A stretch of DNA of 25,026 nucleotides from Purshia tridentata (taxonomy: Eukaryota; Streptophyta; Magnoliopsida; Rosales; Rosaceae), in NCBI GenBank assembly GCA_003254885.1, contig QANT01006936.1, positions 1 through 25,026 on the forward strand, given 5' to 3'. The first letter of the stretch is position 1; every line of letters starts with the position of its first letter. This document shows positions 7,385-17,514 of this stretch, piece after piece. The position numbers and the translations under genes are program-made. The notes under the pieces were generated by a model. That model did not search any database, had not been told where the DNA came from, and saw only the letters and a list, made by a program, of their open reading frames with translations.

Positions 7385-8579
7385 ATAAGTTTTTGTGCAT
7401 GTGTGGTACAAAGAGAACATTATTAAGATTAAAAATTTGTGAAGGAGTTTGGAGGGATGTAGAACCAGTGTGAGTAATTGGTAAACCAGTGCCACCGCCA
7501 ATCATAACATCATCATGGTGGGAGCCACCACTGTCTAAGAGCCTTGCTGGGTTATGGGATTTGGTACTGGCAGCAAAAAGAGCTCGAGGCTGCCATGGAG
7601 TATGGTTGATATGGTTTGATATGGTTGGTGTATTGATAGAGGATGAGGATGGAATGATTTTGAAGGAGGGGCATCGTTTGGGTGTTGGCCTTGGATGCCA
7701 CAAATCTAACAGTAGCCAAGATAAAGTTTTTGTGATGGGCGATTGGTTGGGTTGATATTGTTATTGGGTTGTGAGGTTGGTCGATTTGTGGTGTTGGATG
7801 GATGACGCCAATTTGGATTGGTGGTGTGAGTGTTGGTTGATGGGCGCCATGTGTTTGAGTTGGGAGGTCTCCAATTTGTGCGATGGGTGGGATGGGCAGT
7901 AGAGAAATATTAATACTGTGTTTGTTTTCTTGGAGAGAGGCTTGAAATGTAAGTAGCTTCTCACGTAGTGTTTCAAAAGAGATGGAGGATTCTCGCGCTT
8001 GGACAACTCTGACTAATTCTTTATAGTCATCATCAAGTGCTTCCAGGATCTTGTCAGTGAAGTCTTCGTTATCTATTGGTGTGCCAAGAATGGCAAGCTC
8101 ATATGCTCGATCTTTAACTGACTGGAGGAAGTCGGTGATGCCCAAAGATCCTTTTGTAAAATGTTTGAAGGTCGCCTTGACTTACTTGAGGCGTCATTTG
8201 GATGGTTTAGCATAGGTGGTTGCTAAAATATTTCATGCTTCGCGAGAAGTAGTTGCACAAGCAACAAAGGGAATGATGGTTGGAGAAAAAGAACCAATGA
8301 CGACATTGAATATCAATTGATCTTGTCTAACCCAGATATTGAAAGCTAGATTGAGTGTTGTAATGGTGTTTGTGGTGATGGTTTGGGGTGGACAAGGTGT
8401 AGATCCATCTATGTAACCTTGAAGATCATAGCCTATGAACAAGGTTTGGATTGAAGTTTCCAAGAGAGATAGTTGGTGCTATTTAGCTTTAATGGAGCTT
8501 GAGCAGTGACATTGATGGTGATAAGTTGGGTACCATTTATATGAACAGTATTTGTGGTAGTTTGAGTTGGATCACTCAT
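7385..8579 (-). pseudogene. gag: Copia gag and start of protease, decayed
   Basis: The start codon is at 8579 (MSDPTQTTTN...). The UBN2-type gag follows: NYLSWKLQ, then after a one-base deletion near 8463 LFIGYDLQGYIDGS, IWVRQDQLIFNVVIGS, ITDFLQSVKDRAYELAILG and DDDYKELVRVVQARESSISF. The nucleocapsid knuckle near 7676-7717 is broken: Cys-stop-Ile-Cys-Gly-Ile-Gln-Gly-Gln, with the first Gln codon now TAG and the His now Gln. The protease start (LLDSGGSHH, near 7535) has DSGG where DSGA is usual, and the frame runs to VPHMHKNL at 7389, where the gypsy-1 LTR interrupts it. Stops at about 8240, 8208 and 8193 replace Trp, Arg/Gly and Gln codons by C-to-T or G-to-A changes. Function in the family: capsid and maturation of copia particles. 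Confidence 0.85.
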
Positions 8580-8630
8580 GGTGTGTTAATAAAAGTGGAG
8601 TTGCTGTGGAAGAAAGAAAAAAAAAAAAGT

Positions 8631-8642
8631 GCTCTGATACCA
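8631..8642 (-). other. Copia primer-binding site (initiator tRNA-Met)
   Basis: On the minus strand the sequence is TGGTATCAGAGC, the standard plant copia primer site complementary to initiator tRNA-Met. It directly abuts the LTR end at 8643 and fixes the orientation. Confidence 0.9.
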
Positions 8643-8875
8643 TGTAAGATTAATGGTATTGCAGGGAAAACACCACACTCATCTCATTAGCTTTTGTGTT
8701 TTTAAATACAAGCAAGTAGCTAACAAATAGCTTAATAGCTGCTGGAAAATAGGATGCCCGAAACCACCTAATCCAAACTAGAAGACTAGCTCAAAAAGAG
8801 TTCAAAACATTTCAAAGATAAGCTAGTCAAACAAATACTAACAAGCTAACTAATAGAACCGTTGTACTGCTAACA
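8643..8875 (-). mobile_element. 5' LTR of the copia element
   Basis: As read on the minus strand the LTR runs from TGTTAGCAGTACAACGG (8875) to CTTACA (8643), so it has TG...CA ends, is 233 bp long and abuts the primer site. A TATTTAAA box lies near 8700-8708 on the minus strand. CCTTG at 8876-8880 would be the target-site duplication. The matching 3' LTR is not in the window. Confidence 0.8.
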
Positions 8876-9479
8876 CCTTGTTGGCACAAGAGTATGTACC
8901 ATTCCTTTTGTGTATGATTGGTCTGAAATACAGTACACCTAGTTATATTTTTGAAGTTATGAACTTCTGTTTTATTGAATATATGATTCATATTTCAAAA
9001 TGTTGCCAGATGAGAACCTAAAGGGAATAATGATACTTAAAAAAGTGTTGCAAATCAAATGTTGTTAGTGAGTCTACATGATATCTTATACTAATTAATC
9101 AACAGCCATAGAATATACACGTTCTAAAAGATACTAATAAAACAGATCATCTGTTTTCTTTTTAATAAGACACAATCAGTGTTCTGTGCAAAAGAGATTT
9201 CCTATCTTAGTTTTTAACATCTGTGTTTAGAACAAGGACCTTGGAACACATTTTGTTTTTTTTGTTTTTTTTGTTTTTTACACTTAGTGGGTACATCTTT
9301 GTTTATGTTTGGTTTAACATACAAGACACCTAGTGAAATTGTGAAGTTACGAGTTTGAAGTTATGATCTACTGTGTTTTGCTTTAGAGAATTCCTTTATG
9401 TTTTGACATATTGTTGTTTTTTTATTTTGACTTAAAAAAAATTGAAATGGAAGAAGGACAAAAAAAAAAATGATTATGT
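8876..9479. other. AT-rich stretch without recognised features
   Basis: I find no convincing coding frame. The segment holds a T-rich run with interspersed G (9249-9280) and A-rich runs near 9435 and 9462. It may be the 5' non-coding part of the PMD-Ulp1 element that follows. Confidence 0.4.
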
Positions 9480-10510
9480 TAACTTCAGATTTAGCTTCCA
9501 TCATTTTGCCTCACTATATGAGATGATTAGAGAATATATAAAACCGGGTCATGACAAAATCATAAAGGCTACCCTTTTGGAGTTTGTACGCTGCCTATAG
9601 GGATGGGCTAGTGAATGGTGAATATACAAAGAGGTGTCCAACAGACATAATACGTATAATTCAAAGATACAACTAGGAGTTGAAATATTTTGAGTTTGGG
9701 ATAAGCGTGAGAGCATTACTGCATGTGACATATCAGTGTTGTTAGGCTTGCCTAACATAAGTGAAAAATTTGAAAAAAATGCTAGAAAAAGAAATTAAGA
9801 GTTCCAACTGCATTCGTAACTAGATATTTCTCCAATATTGATCAGGTGACAAAGCCAACTGCTAAAGATTCAATTATTCAAGCTGTGGTGGGGCTAGTGT
9901 AAGAAAGTCAGGAAGTCAGTTGGTATCCATATATTTTACAATCTTATTATGCAACTCGTTGCAGCACATCTCTTGGACAATTGTGAGTATTTGTGAGGAC
10001 TTAAACAAAATTAGACAATTCAACTAGGCTCAAGCAGTTGTTGATTGCATGACCAATGCTCTTCATGCCCATCATAAAAAGCCACATACAGTTAATGGGT
10101 ATATTGTTGCCTTATTGGTAAGTTTAACTTTTATATATTAAATAGGTTAATTGTACAAATTATGTAAATTTGGACATGACAGTATTGGACATACTCGAAG
10201 CTTGGACTATGTTCCCCAATAGAAGGAAGGCAAAATAGACGACCAAGTTTCATGAAGTGTAGCTTGGCCAAATTTCATATACAAATTCTTGGGATTAATA
10301 TAAAAACAATGAAGGTACATTTTAATTTAAGAGTTAGGCATTTTTAATTTTTCAGATGGTAGATGAATAATTTATAACTAAATATTAACACAGGCTTCTG
10401 AAAAGGAGGAGGATCAACTAAAAACACAAGAAACAAATGAATATGGCGATTTAATACCTCAAAATAGAATTGAAGATCAAATTGGAAGCACACACATAAA
10501 GCATTGTTGA
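9480..10510 (+). pseudogene. PMD-like N-terminal exons of a decayed PMD-Ulp1 transposon gene
   Basis: Three segments read as exons. The first (about 9540-9780) has IIKATLLEFVRCL and then CDISVLLGLPNISE, like the FEFG...DVALLLGLP region of plant mobile domain proteins, with stops at Trp positions. The second ends at 10117 and reads EDLNKIRQFN, stop, AQAVVDCMTNALHAHHKK, NGYIVALL; the stop replaces the Trp expected in NWA. An intron 10118-10182 (GTAAGT...ACAG) leads to exon 10183-10314, 44 open codons (YWTYSKLGL, GRQNRRPSFMK). Intron 10315-10393 (GTACAT...ACAG) leads to exon 10394-10510, open to TGA. All three junctions are phase 0. PMD proteins occur as host factors (MAIN/MAIL1) and within transposons. 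This copy is decayed by its stops; family assignment rests on motif memory. Confidence 0.55.
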
Positions 10511-12420
10511 TTTCTCTACATCAAGTGTAAGGTTGTTAAGTTTTAGTATGGATTGTGAAGTAGGGGGTTGTCGTATTCAAGAGATTGGATTGAGACTTTA
10601 ACCACAAGCTAGATTGATTTTAGGGAAAAAGACTAATAGCAAGCTACTATGTTCCATGCAAAACCACAACTAAGCATCATGATATACACAAATGAGTAGT
10701 GTTTGATTATTAGTTGGTTGAGTGATAATGAGTAACACTAAAATTAGACAAACAAACTAATTTGAAATGAGAAGCAAGCAAATTCAAGTACAAATTAAAT
10801 TGATAATAATATGAGATTTGGGGTTTTGGGGTTCACACTAACCCTTCCATGTAACAAACAATGCAACGAGTGATTATGCCAAATTAGATATATCAGATTC
10901 CCTTCTAACCCTCGACCAAGGTGAATTAGGGCACATCAACTTTCATGTTATCAACTACCCTGACCAAGGTGATAGCTAACTACCTAAGATTCATGTCATA
11001 GCAAACCCTAGGTGCACAAAGTTCTAAAGATGAGAAATCCAAGCAATTAAAACAATCCAACCAAGGTGGTTTTAAATTACCACACTCTTATTCAATATGC
11101 TTTAGAAACTAAAGGTTACCAATCTCTAATTTCTACATGGCAACATTCCTCATATGCACAAGTGGTAAGTTCATACATACAAGTCGTGATCATTAAACTA
11201 GCATAAGAGCATATGTATCCAAAAAGACATTTATATCACAAAAACATGAGTTTATTACATGATTAGGTTAGGGCTACATCCCTAACCCCAAATTAATAAA
11301 CTACTCACTATTCATAAAATTTACAAACAATATCACAAATTAAAATATAAATGGAAACAAGAGGGAAAAGAGAAAACTCTAGATGTTGAAGCCAAGCTCT
11401 CAAGGGGTGTTACTCCTCTAAGGATGCCAAAAATAGCTTCTTGTCTTAAGTGCCTTTAAGCTTCTCTTGCAAGAATTGTAGTGAATATGGTAGGATAGGT
11501 TTTGTGATGGTGTTTGGCTTTTTAGAGAATAAGTATTGATAGAGGAAAGATAGAGAAAAGAAATGATGGAGAGAGGGGAAAATGCTAGGGTTTTGGAAGA
11601 TGAAAGATGAGATGTGTGTTTTTGAGATGAGATGACGGAATGGATGATGAAATGAAAGGCTTTTTTTTTTGTATAGGGAGAGGTAAATACGAATTTGAGA
11701 GCATGAGAGTGGTTGTAATGTGTGGCTAGTGTGAGAGGGAAAGAAAAGATGAAGAGATAAGGTTAGGTGAGTTCAAATTTAAAGATATTCTAATTTTTCT
11801 TGCTAGGGTTAAACTTTGATGTTTGGGGGAATAGGTGGATGTTCCCTTTACCTTATTTGGAGTCTTCACATTGTTGGGAAGAGCTTTAACTAGGAATGGC
11901 CGAACCTAAAGGAGGATAGAAAGCATGTGGTAGCTTTTACCCAAAATGGAAAGATGACCTTTATTTGTACTTTTGTTGTTAGAAATTTTGAACTATCTTT
12001 GGAATGCAATTTGAATGCCTTGTATATCAATGTAAAGCCCTGGATGTCCTCTTTTCAACCATATATCACATACATCAATCCAAAGTCAGATGCAATAGTT
12101 ATGATCCAAACAATGTAGCTGACTCAATTCTCCGAGGGAACAGTTTTGGGCTAACTTTGAAATTCAAAGTGAACACCTTAGAAGTCTTCAAATGTAATGA
12201 AATTTAATTTGAAAAAACTTCAAGATGTTAGCTTCCATCTCCAATTACATTCATATTAAGAGAATAAATGGTACAATTTCACATTTTGTAACTTAGAAGC
12301 CAAAAATACAAAACTCTAAGAAATTAATAACTTTTATCCAAATACTTTTGTAAAAACTAAGTAAATGCGACATGAAAAAGTGTAAATTATGAACATATCA
12401 AGCATGAATATACACTTGAA
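10511..12420. mobile_element. Unclassified repeat, probably inserted in the PMD-Ulp1 gene
   Basis: About 1.9 kb of AT-rich sequence separates the PMD exons from the middle and Ulp1 exons. It has features I associate with dispersed LTR-like plant repeats: GGGGTTGTCGTATTCAAGAG at 10564, repeated CCAACCAAGGTGG-type phrases (10912-11075), TTAGGTTAGGGCTACATCCC at 11264, and a pyrimidine/purine-rich stretch at 11350-11720. A 63-codon open frame at 11927-12118 shows no family I recognise. I could not define ends, target duplications or a primer site, so the borders are approximate. It may instead be a very large intron. Confidence 0.35.
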
Positions 12421-13353
12421 CAAGGTGAGAAGACTAATGTACCAATAAACCCGCCAATGACTCAGCTTGATGATATGTCAACATTCAAAATTTTACCAAC
12501 CCTAAAATTCGATAGGACACTAAAGAAGGCCATTAAAACGTCAAGAACTGATACAAGACATAGCTTGGAACACCATAATGTACACATTGGAGGCTTAACC
12601 ATAGGAAGGTCCTACCATAATCTCTTAACAAAACAAGAATGCAAGATGGGTCTGAAAAAACTCACTTGTACCTTATTATTTGACACAATAGAGGGACATC
12701 GATAAAGGAGATCTTGAGGGTAAGATTTTAAAGGAAAACTTGAAAGACATGAATATGAGGTGTGAGTGAGCTGAGGTACAAATAATACTTTTAAATGATT
12801 TGTTGGCGTCTATAGAATCTAAGATGAGATTTGCAAAATATGAGATAGATAGTTTAAAGGTGGAAAATGATAGGTTGCACAAAGAACCTGCTATGTTAAA
12901 AGAGGCCAAATATGTACCCACTTGAAAGTCAATGGTTAAAAGGGCGAAAGGACAGGAAAGGAAGGAAAGTACTTTGTCGTCTAGAATTTGAATATGATAA
13001 AGACAAAAAAAGGAGGTACATGAAGAGGAAAATTGTAGAAGAAAAACATTCTGACTTTGACTCTGAAGAATCAATTCCCACAGTACAAACACGAGCACAA
13101 AAAAAAGTAATGTGCATTAATAGGGGTTAGAATGTACTGCATGTGCAACATAATAAAGTGAGGAAGTTGACCAAGAGTAATAAGGCTTCACATAAGGACA
13201 AAACTTTGCGGTAATTGACTGTGAAGATCTATATGATGTTGAAGAAGTTCCTAATGTTTAGCTAGTGTACCTTTCCAAGACAATTGTGGCCACATATTTT
13301 GAAACTAAGCACTTCCAAATGGTACCAAAAGTTTTGAATAGCCAGCTATTGGG
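12421..13353 (+). pseudogene. Middle exons of the PMD-Ulp1 gene: linker, coiled coil and basic region
   Basis: An open frame of about 95 codons runs from about 12420 to TAA at 12705 (TNVPINPPMTQLDDM..., KLTCTLLFDTIEGHR); I recognise no family. The segment 12769-12923 (LLASIESKMRFAKYEIDSL, VENDRLHKEPAMLKEA) has the heptad pattern of a coiled coil and ends in TGA. The stretch 12912-13130 is strongly basic (KGRKDRKGRK, KDKKRRYMKRK) with an acidic patch, possibly nuclear-localising. From about 13218 LYDVEEVPNV, stop, LVYLSKTIVATYFETKHFQM leads to a donor GTAAG at 13354. That intron joins in phase to the exon at 13672. The segments lie on one strand in the order expected for a single gene, but the links between them are inferred. 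Confidence 0.45.
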
Positions 13354-13671
13354 GTAAGAATATCATATTTTTTTGTTTTATTTTGTTTACCATGCATATA
13401 TATATATATGTACATGTAAACATTTTGTCCTTTAGTTAGTTTAGATGTTTGAGGCACCATTCATGAGTTATGTACATTCTTTATATGCTTTGGCACATAG
13501 TTTCTGTTTTTTTTTTTAAAAGAATTAATGCTTGTTTTTCAGTATATTATTGTTTTGAAGTTTGATTTAAGCAAGTGAACTTGCTATCTTTATTCAAAAT
13601 TTAAAATTGTATTGGCACTTGTTTTGGGTACATTATTGATTCTACAAATGCATAATAATTGTCTGATATAG

Positions 13672-15012
13672 GTACATTCTAAGACATTACAGGGTACCAT
13701 TATGGACTAGTAAGAGCATTATGGTCAACCAAGAAGATATACGATATTTGGTTCTGAATATGGGCATCACTTCACATGTGAGTTTAAAAAATATATTTTA
13801 TAAAAACTATATGCAGATTCCCAATTTCATCAGATCTTATCAAAGGTATAGCATTTAAAGTATTTTGGTTAACATTTATGTTTCGAACATGCAGACAATA
13901 GATGGATATTACGAGAATTTAAAGAGAAAGCAAGCAAAGTACGAACCTTGGAAACCCAAGTCCTGCTTTATGTCTGCATACTTTGGGTAAGCTTTTATCA
14001 ATACTCTGGTTTCCATAAAAAGATTTCTTGGGACGTTTATTTTGAACCTTGTTTTTATTTTGTTATTTTAATCTAGCTTTATGATGTTTACGACTAATAG
14101 ATGGATATTACGAGAATTTAAAGAGAAAGCAAGCAAAGTACGAACCTTGGAAACCCACGTCCTGCTTTATGTCTGCATACTTTGGGTAAGCTTTTATCAA
14201 TACTCTGGTTTCGATAAAAAGATTTCTTGGGACCTTTATTTTGAACCTTGTTTTTATTCTGTTATTTTAATCTAGCTTTATGATGTTTACGACTTTCACA
14301 AGAATATAGACTTCAAGAACTTGGATTTGTTTTTTTATAATATTCTCTTGAAAGAGTTTGGAAGTTTAGATTACATATTCTTCCCAATGAGGCATGATAA
14401 AGAATATTATTACACATTTTTATTTTTAAGCAAATATGATGAAAAGTTGTTCCACTACAACCCACTACGACCAAGAAGAGGAAGCAAATGGAATCCATGC
14501 TATACAGATGCTAGAATGCTAGTATGAGCATTTGACATGGATGGATACATTTAATATATAAGACTATACTTTCTAATATTATTAATAATTGTGCTTGCAG
14601 CGTGATATGGTTACATCTTTCTGGAAGAATAAACAAAAAAATGGAAAAGATATGCATGGCTTACTTGGAAAACTGTAAATGAATATGAGAAGCCCACATT
14701 TGAGACTTTAAAGGATAGACATAATATTAACTGGCTACTAGTCGAATGCAAGATTGCCCCACAACAAAAATCTGGGACGTAAGTTATCTAAACCAAATAA
14801 TTACATATTAGATGATTTGTACCAAGTTATCACTTAGTTGGACTATTATAATTGTCTAATAATGATGGTTTTACAGGTTAGATTGTGGTGTTGCAGCCTA
14901 CATTGAACAAATGTCGAAAGAGGTGGTACCAAAATCTAAATTTGAAGAAAATATCATGGCAGAAACACGTGCTAAGATTGTGTTTACCTTTCTAAATGAT
15001 GAAGACAGCTAG
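13672..15012 (+). pseudogene. Ulp1-like (C48) cysteine peptidase exons of the PMD-Ulp1 gene
   Basis: Exon 13672-13777 (VPLWTSKSIMVNQEDIRYL, NMGITSH) is followed by 13895-13986 (TIDGYYENLKRKQAKYEPW, KSCFMSAYFG), 14276-14521 (DYIFFPMRHDKEYYYTFLFL, LFHYNPLRP), 14601-14778 (AWLTWKTVNEYEKPTFETL, NWLLVECKIAPQQKSGT) and 14877-15012 (LDCGVAAYIEQMS...TAG). Introns have GT-AG ends, and the junction GT|LDCG is in phase and recreates the PQQxxGTLDCG block of C48 peptidases, with the nucleophile Cys at 14884-14886. The usual His-Trp and the Asp of the triad appear as Glu-Tyr (near 14402) and Asn (14459). A seven-A run (14635-14641) breaks the frame in exon 14601, and exon 13895 ends one base out of phase with the next. 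C48 enzymes cleave SUMO-like proteins; transposon versions are known in plant MULE and CACTA elements. This copy is probably inactive. Confidence 0.7.
13896..14293 (+). repeat. 199-bp tandem duplication of an exon and intron in the Ulp1 region
   Basis: Positions 13896-14094 and 14095-14293 are copies with about four differences. Each has the exon coding IDGYYENLKRKQAKYEPW..., the GTAAGC donor, the intron and the TCTAG acceptor with the first codons of the next exon. Use of the inner acceptor leads at once to an in-frame TAA at the junction. Confidence 0.92.
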
Positions 15013-15107
15013 AGTAAACCATAGAAATAAAGTCTAAATTATTAGCATCTCAAGTTTTATCAAATAAATTATGGACTACTTAGAACGAAATAAATTATTA
15101 CCATCTT

Positions 15108-15956
15108 GATGCATTGGGTACGACACGAGCCATATTAACTGTACCGATTAGTGTTTTGGGTACGACACCCCCTCACATTGTACCCATTGATGCCTTGGGT
15201 ACGACATGAGCCATATTAATTGTACCCAATAGTGTTTTGGGTACGGCATCCCCTCATATTGTACCCATTGATGCCTGGGGTACAACACGAGCTATATTAA
15301 TTGTACCCATTAGTGTTTTGGGTACGACATGATCACATTGTACACATTGATGCCTTAGGTACGACACGAGCCATATTAATTGTACTCATTAGTGTTTTGG
15401 GTATGGCATTGTACCAATTAGTGTTTTCCATAAATAAAGATGTACCAAATTTTAACATTAGTATTATGGGTTCTTTTTTGGATCACATTATACTAATTGA
15501 TGCATTGGGTACGACACGAGCCATATTAATTGTACCCATTAGTGTTTTGGGTATCCCACCCTCTCACATTGTACCCATTGATGCCTTGAATTCGACATGA
15601 TCCATATTAATTGTACCCATTAGTGTTTGGGTAAGCCTTGGGTACGACATGAGCCATATTAATTGTACCAATTAGTGTTTTCCATAAATAAAGATGCACC
15701 AAATTTTAACATTAGTATTATGGGTTCTTTTTTGGATCACATTATACTAATTTATGCATTGGGTACGACACGAGCCATATTAATTGTACCCATTAGTGTT
15801 TTGGGTACCCCACCCCCTCACATTGTACCCATTGATGCCTTGAATTCGACACGATCCATATTAATTGTACCCATTAGTGTTTGGGTATGGCACGATCACA
15901 TTGTACCTATTGATGCCTTGGGTATGACACGAGCCATATTAATTGTACAGATTAGT
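15108..15956. repeat. 81-bp minisatellite-like array with alternating GGGTAC and GTACCC
   Basis: Units start with GATGCNTTGGGTACGACA at 15108, 15189, 15270 and 15349, then at 15499, 15579, 15752 (TATGC), 15833 and 15912. Each unit has TTGGGTAC, TTGTACCCATTAG, TTTTGGGTAC and TTGTACCCATTGA, so a 6-bp motif alternates in orientation every 20-40 bases. A larger 254-bp step duplicates 15411-15637 as 15665 onward, including a diverged stretch (CCATAAATAAAGATG). The array starts about 95 bases after the Ulp1 stop. The design resembles the subterminal arrays of CACTA-type elements, such as 1-351. Open frames across it are repeat translations. Confidence 0.85.
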
Positions 15957-16591
15957 CTTTTTCATTTGTATTTTTAATTTGCTTAATTAAATGAATATGG
16001 CAGTAGTCATTTGACAAATGCATAGACGCACTGCATGTAGTAAATAGAAAAATAAATTTTGCATTGACAAAGACATGGATGGATCGATCTCTTAATTTGC
16101 TCACTAATTAGGGTCTTGTAAGCTTTGGTGAATTAAATTAAGAAAAGAAAGAGATTGAATAATATTCAGCCAAATGAAGTTTTGTGTAAAATTCTCTGAG
16201 CCACATAATTGATTGTCACCATCCCATATCCTCCAAATCCTAAATTTATAAAATATTTAGGGGGCATACAATTACCTGGAAACTTTAAAAAATAGCTATA
16301 GAGTTACGTCTTATATATATGGGCATATTTATTTAGAGCATAAAATGAATATAAGACTGAAATTCCATTTGATGAAAGTGGCTTGTAAAGAAGTTGGCCG
16401 GCGGTTACAAGAGAAAATATATAGAAGATAAGTTTCATAAGGTTGAAAGACTCATGGACTCTTCCTTCTTAACCTATTCATTACGTGTAGATATGGATAA
16501 GGCAAGTTTAGTGTAATATAATTGAATAGTATTTATTCTATATTTAGTAATGAATAGTCCAAAATTGTAACTTTCTTTGCAGAACACAAAG
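15957..16591. other. AT-rich spacer without recognised features
   Basis: I see no coding frame, terminal repeat or RNA gene. It lies between the 81-bp array and the probable LTR of gypsy-2, so any end of the upstream element and the insertion site of gypsy-2 should be here. I could not find a CACTA-type or other clear terminal inverted repeat. Confidence 0.4.
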
Positions 16592-17509
16592 TGTTTATAC
16601 CCTAATTTGGATTTGGGCTGAGACACACGGCCAAGCCTAGAAGCTAAAGAGCCCAGCCCAACTTGAAGTGAAAAGCGATAGCAAGCAAGCACAAATGACC
16701 AAGTCCACATCGGTAAGGCCCACAGCGAGAATCCAGCTACAATCAAAGGTGCGGCGCGAGTATTAGATAAAGCAGGAACCCTAGCAAGGCAAGAATCTGG
16801 ATGAGATTTGGATGCATACATGGCAGTTTTAGGGTTACTTGGGCTTGAAGTTTAAGCAAGCCAAGAGTTTGAATTCCCTTAGGATTAGGGTTTTGACCCC
16901 TATATAAAGAAGCATTGACGAGGATCCCCGATCACACACAACAAAAAGCTTCTCAGCAAATTTGTGATATTCCTCAAGCACTATTGCTTAGGAAATTTTC
17001 ATATCCTTTTTCTTATTAGCTATGCTAGAAGTCAATTATTTTAGTATTGATTTTCTTCTTGCTATTTGTTTTGATCTTAACTTTCATGTTCTTAGATGAG
17101 ATTTGTTTTAGAACAACCATTGTTACTCGATTTTGTGATAATCAATTAAGTCACTTTTTATATTTGAGTTCATAGTTTTTCCTTACATCTAATCGCTAAA
17201 GCACCCATTCATCGGTTCTTTAGTTCTGAGCACACTGTGATCGTTTCGCAAAGTATTTAAAGTTCTCGAGGATCAAGGCATTATAAAGAACCTGGGCGAG
17301 GTAGTTGTTCCTTTCTCAGTGTACAGTTCTTTGGTACGAAGTTAGTTCACAGTGTGAATACATCACTTAACCATTCAAATACGACAACACATCATTCTGC
17401 ATACCGGCCATTTGGCTATGCAGTGGCACACCCGAACATTAAATAAGGACTACCAGTGTACCCAATTGAAGTTCATAGTGCGATCTGGCCGTGAATTTTA
17501 GGGGAAACA
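16592..17509 (+). mobile_element. Probable 5' LTR of gypsy-2
   Basis: The segment is bounded by TGTTTATACCC (16592) and GGGGAAACA (17509), which lies five bases before the likely primer site. It includes a TATATAAAG box at about 16901 and a start-site-like region (CACACACAACAAAAAGC). No second LTR copy is in the window, so the 5' border is a guess from the TG rule; the 3' border is better supported by the primer site. Confidence 0.45.
16901..16909 (+). promoter_or_regulatory. TATA box of the gypsy-2 LTR
   Basis: TATATAAAG follows TTTTGACCCC and precedes ATCACACACAACA by about 20 bases, a normal plant TATA-to-start layout. The start would be near 16930-16940. Confidence 0.6.
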
Positions 17510-17514
17510 TATTT

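Noticed and set aside
13393-13412. TA microsatellite as a regulatory site
   Set aside because: A short TATATA run in an intron; nothing supports a function.
15108-15956. CRISPR-like array
   Set aside because: There are no unique spacers of constant length between identical repeats; the whole unit repeats, in plant DNA.
15301-15977. Open frames of about 100 codons with repeated hydrophobic units
   Set aside because: The 81-bp period is a multiple of three, so frames stay open by construction; no protein family fits.
15957-16591. CACTA-type terminus closing the PMD-Ulp1 element
   Set aside because: I looked for TTCTTGTAGTG-like or other mirrored ends near the array and found none.
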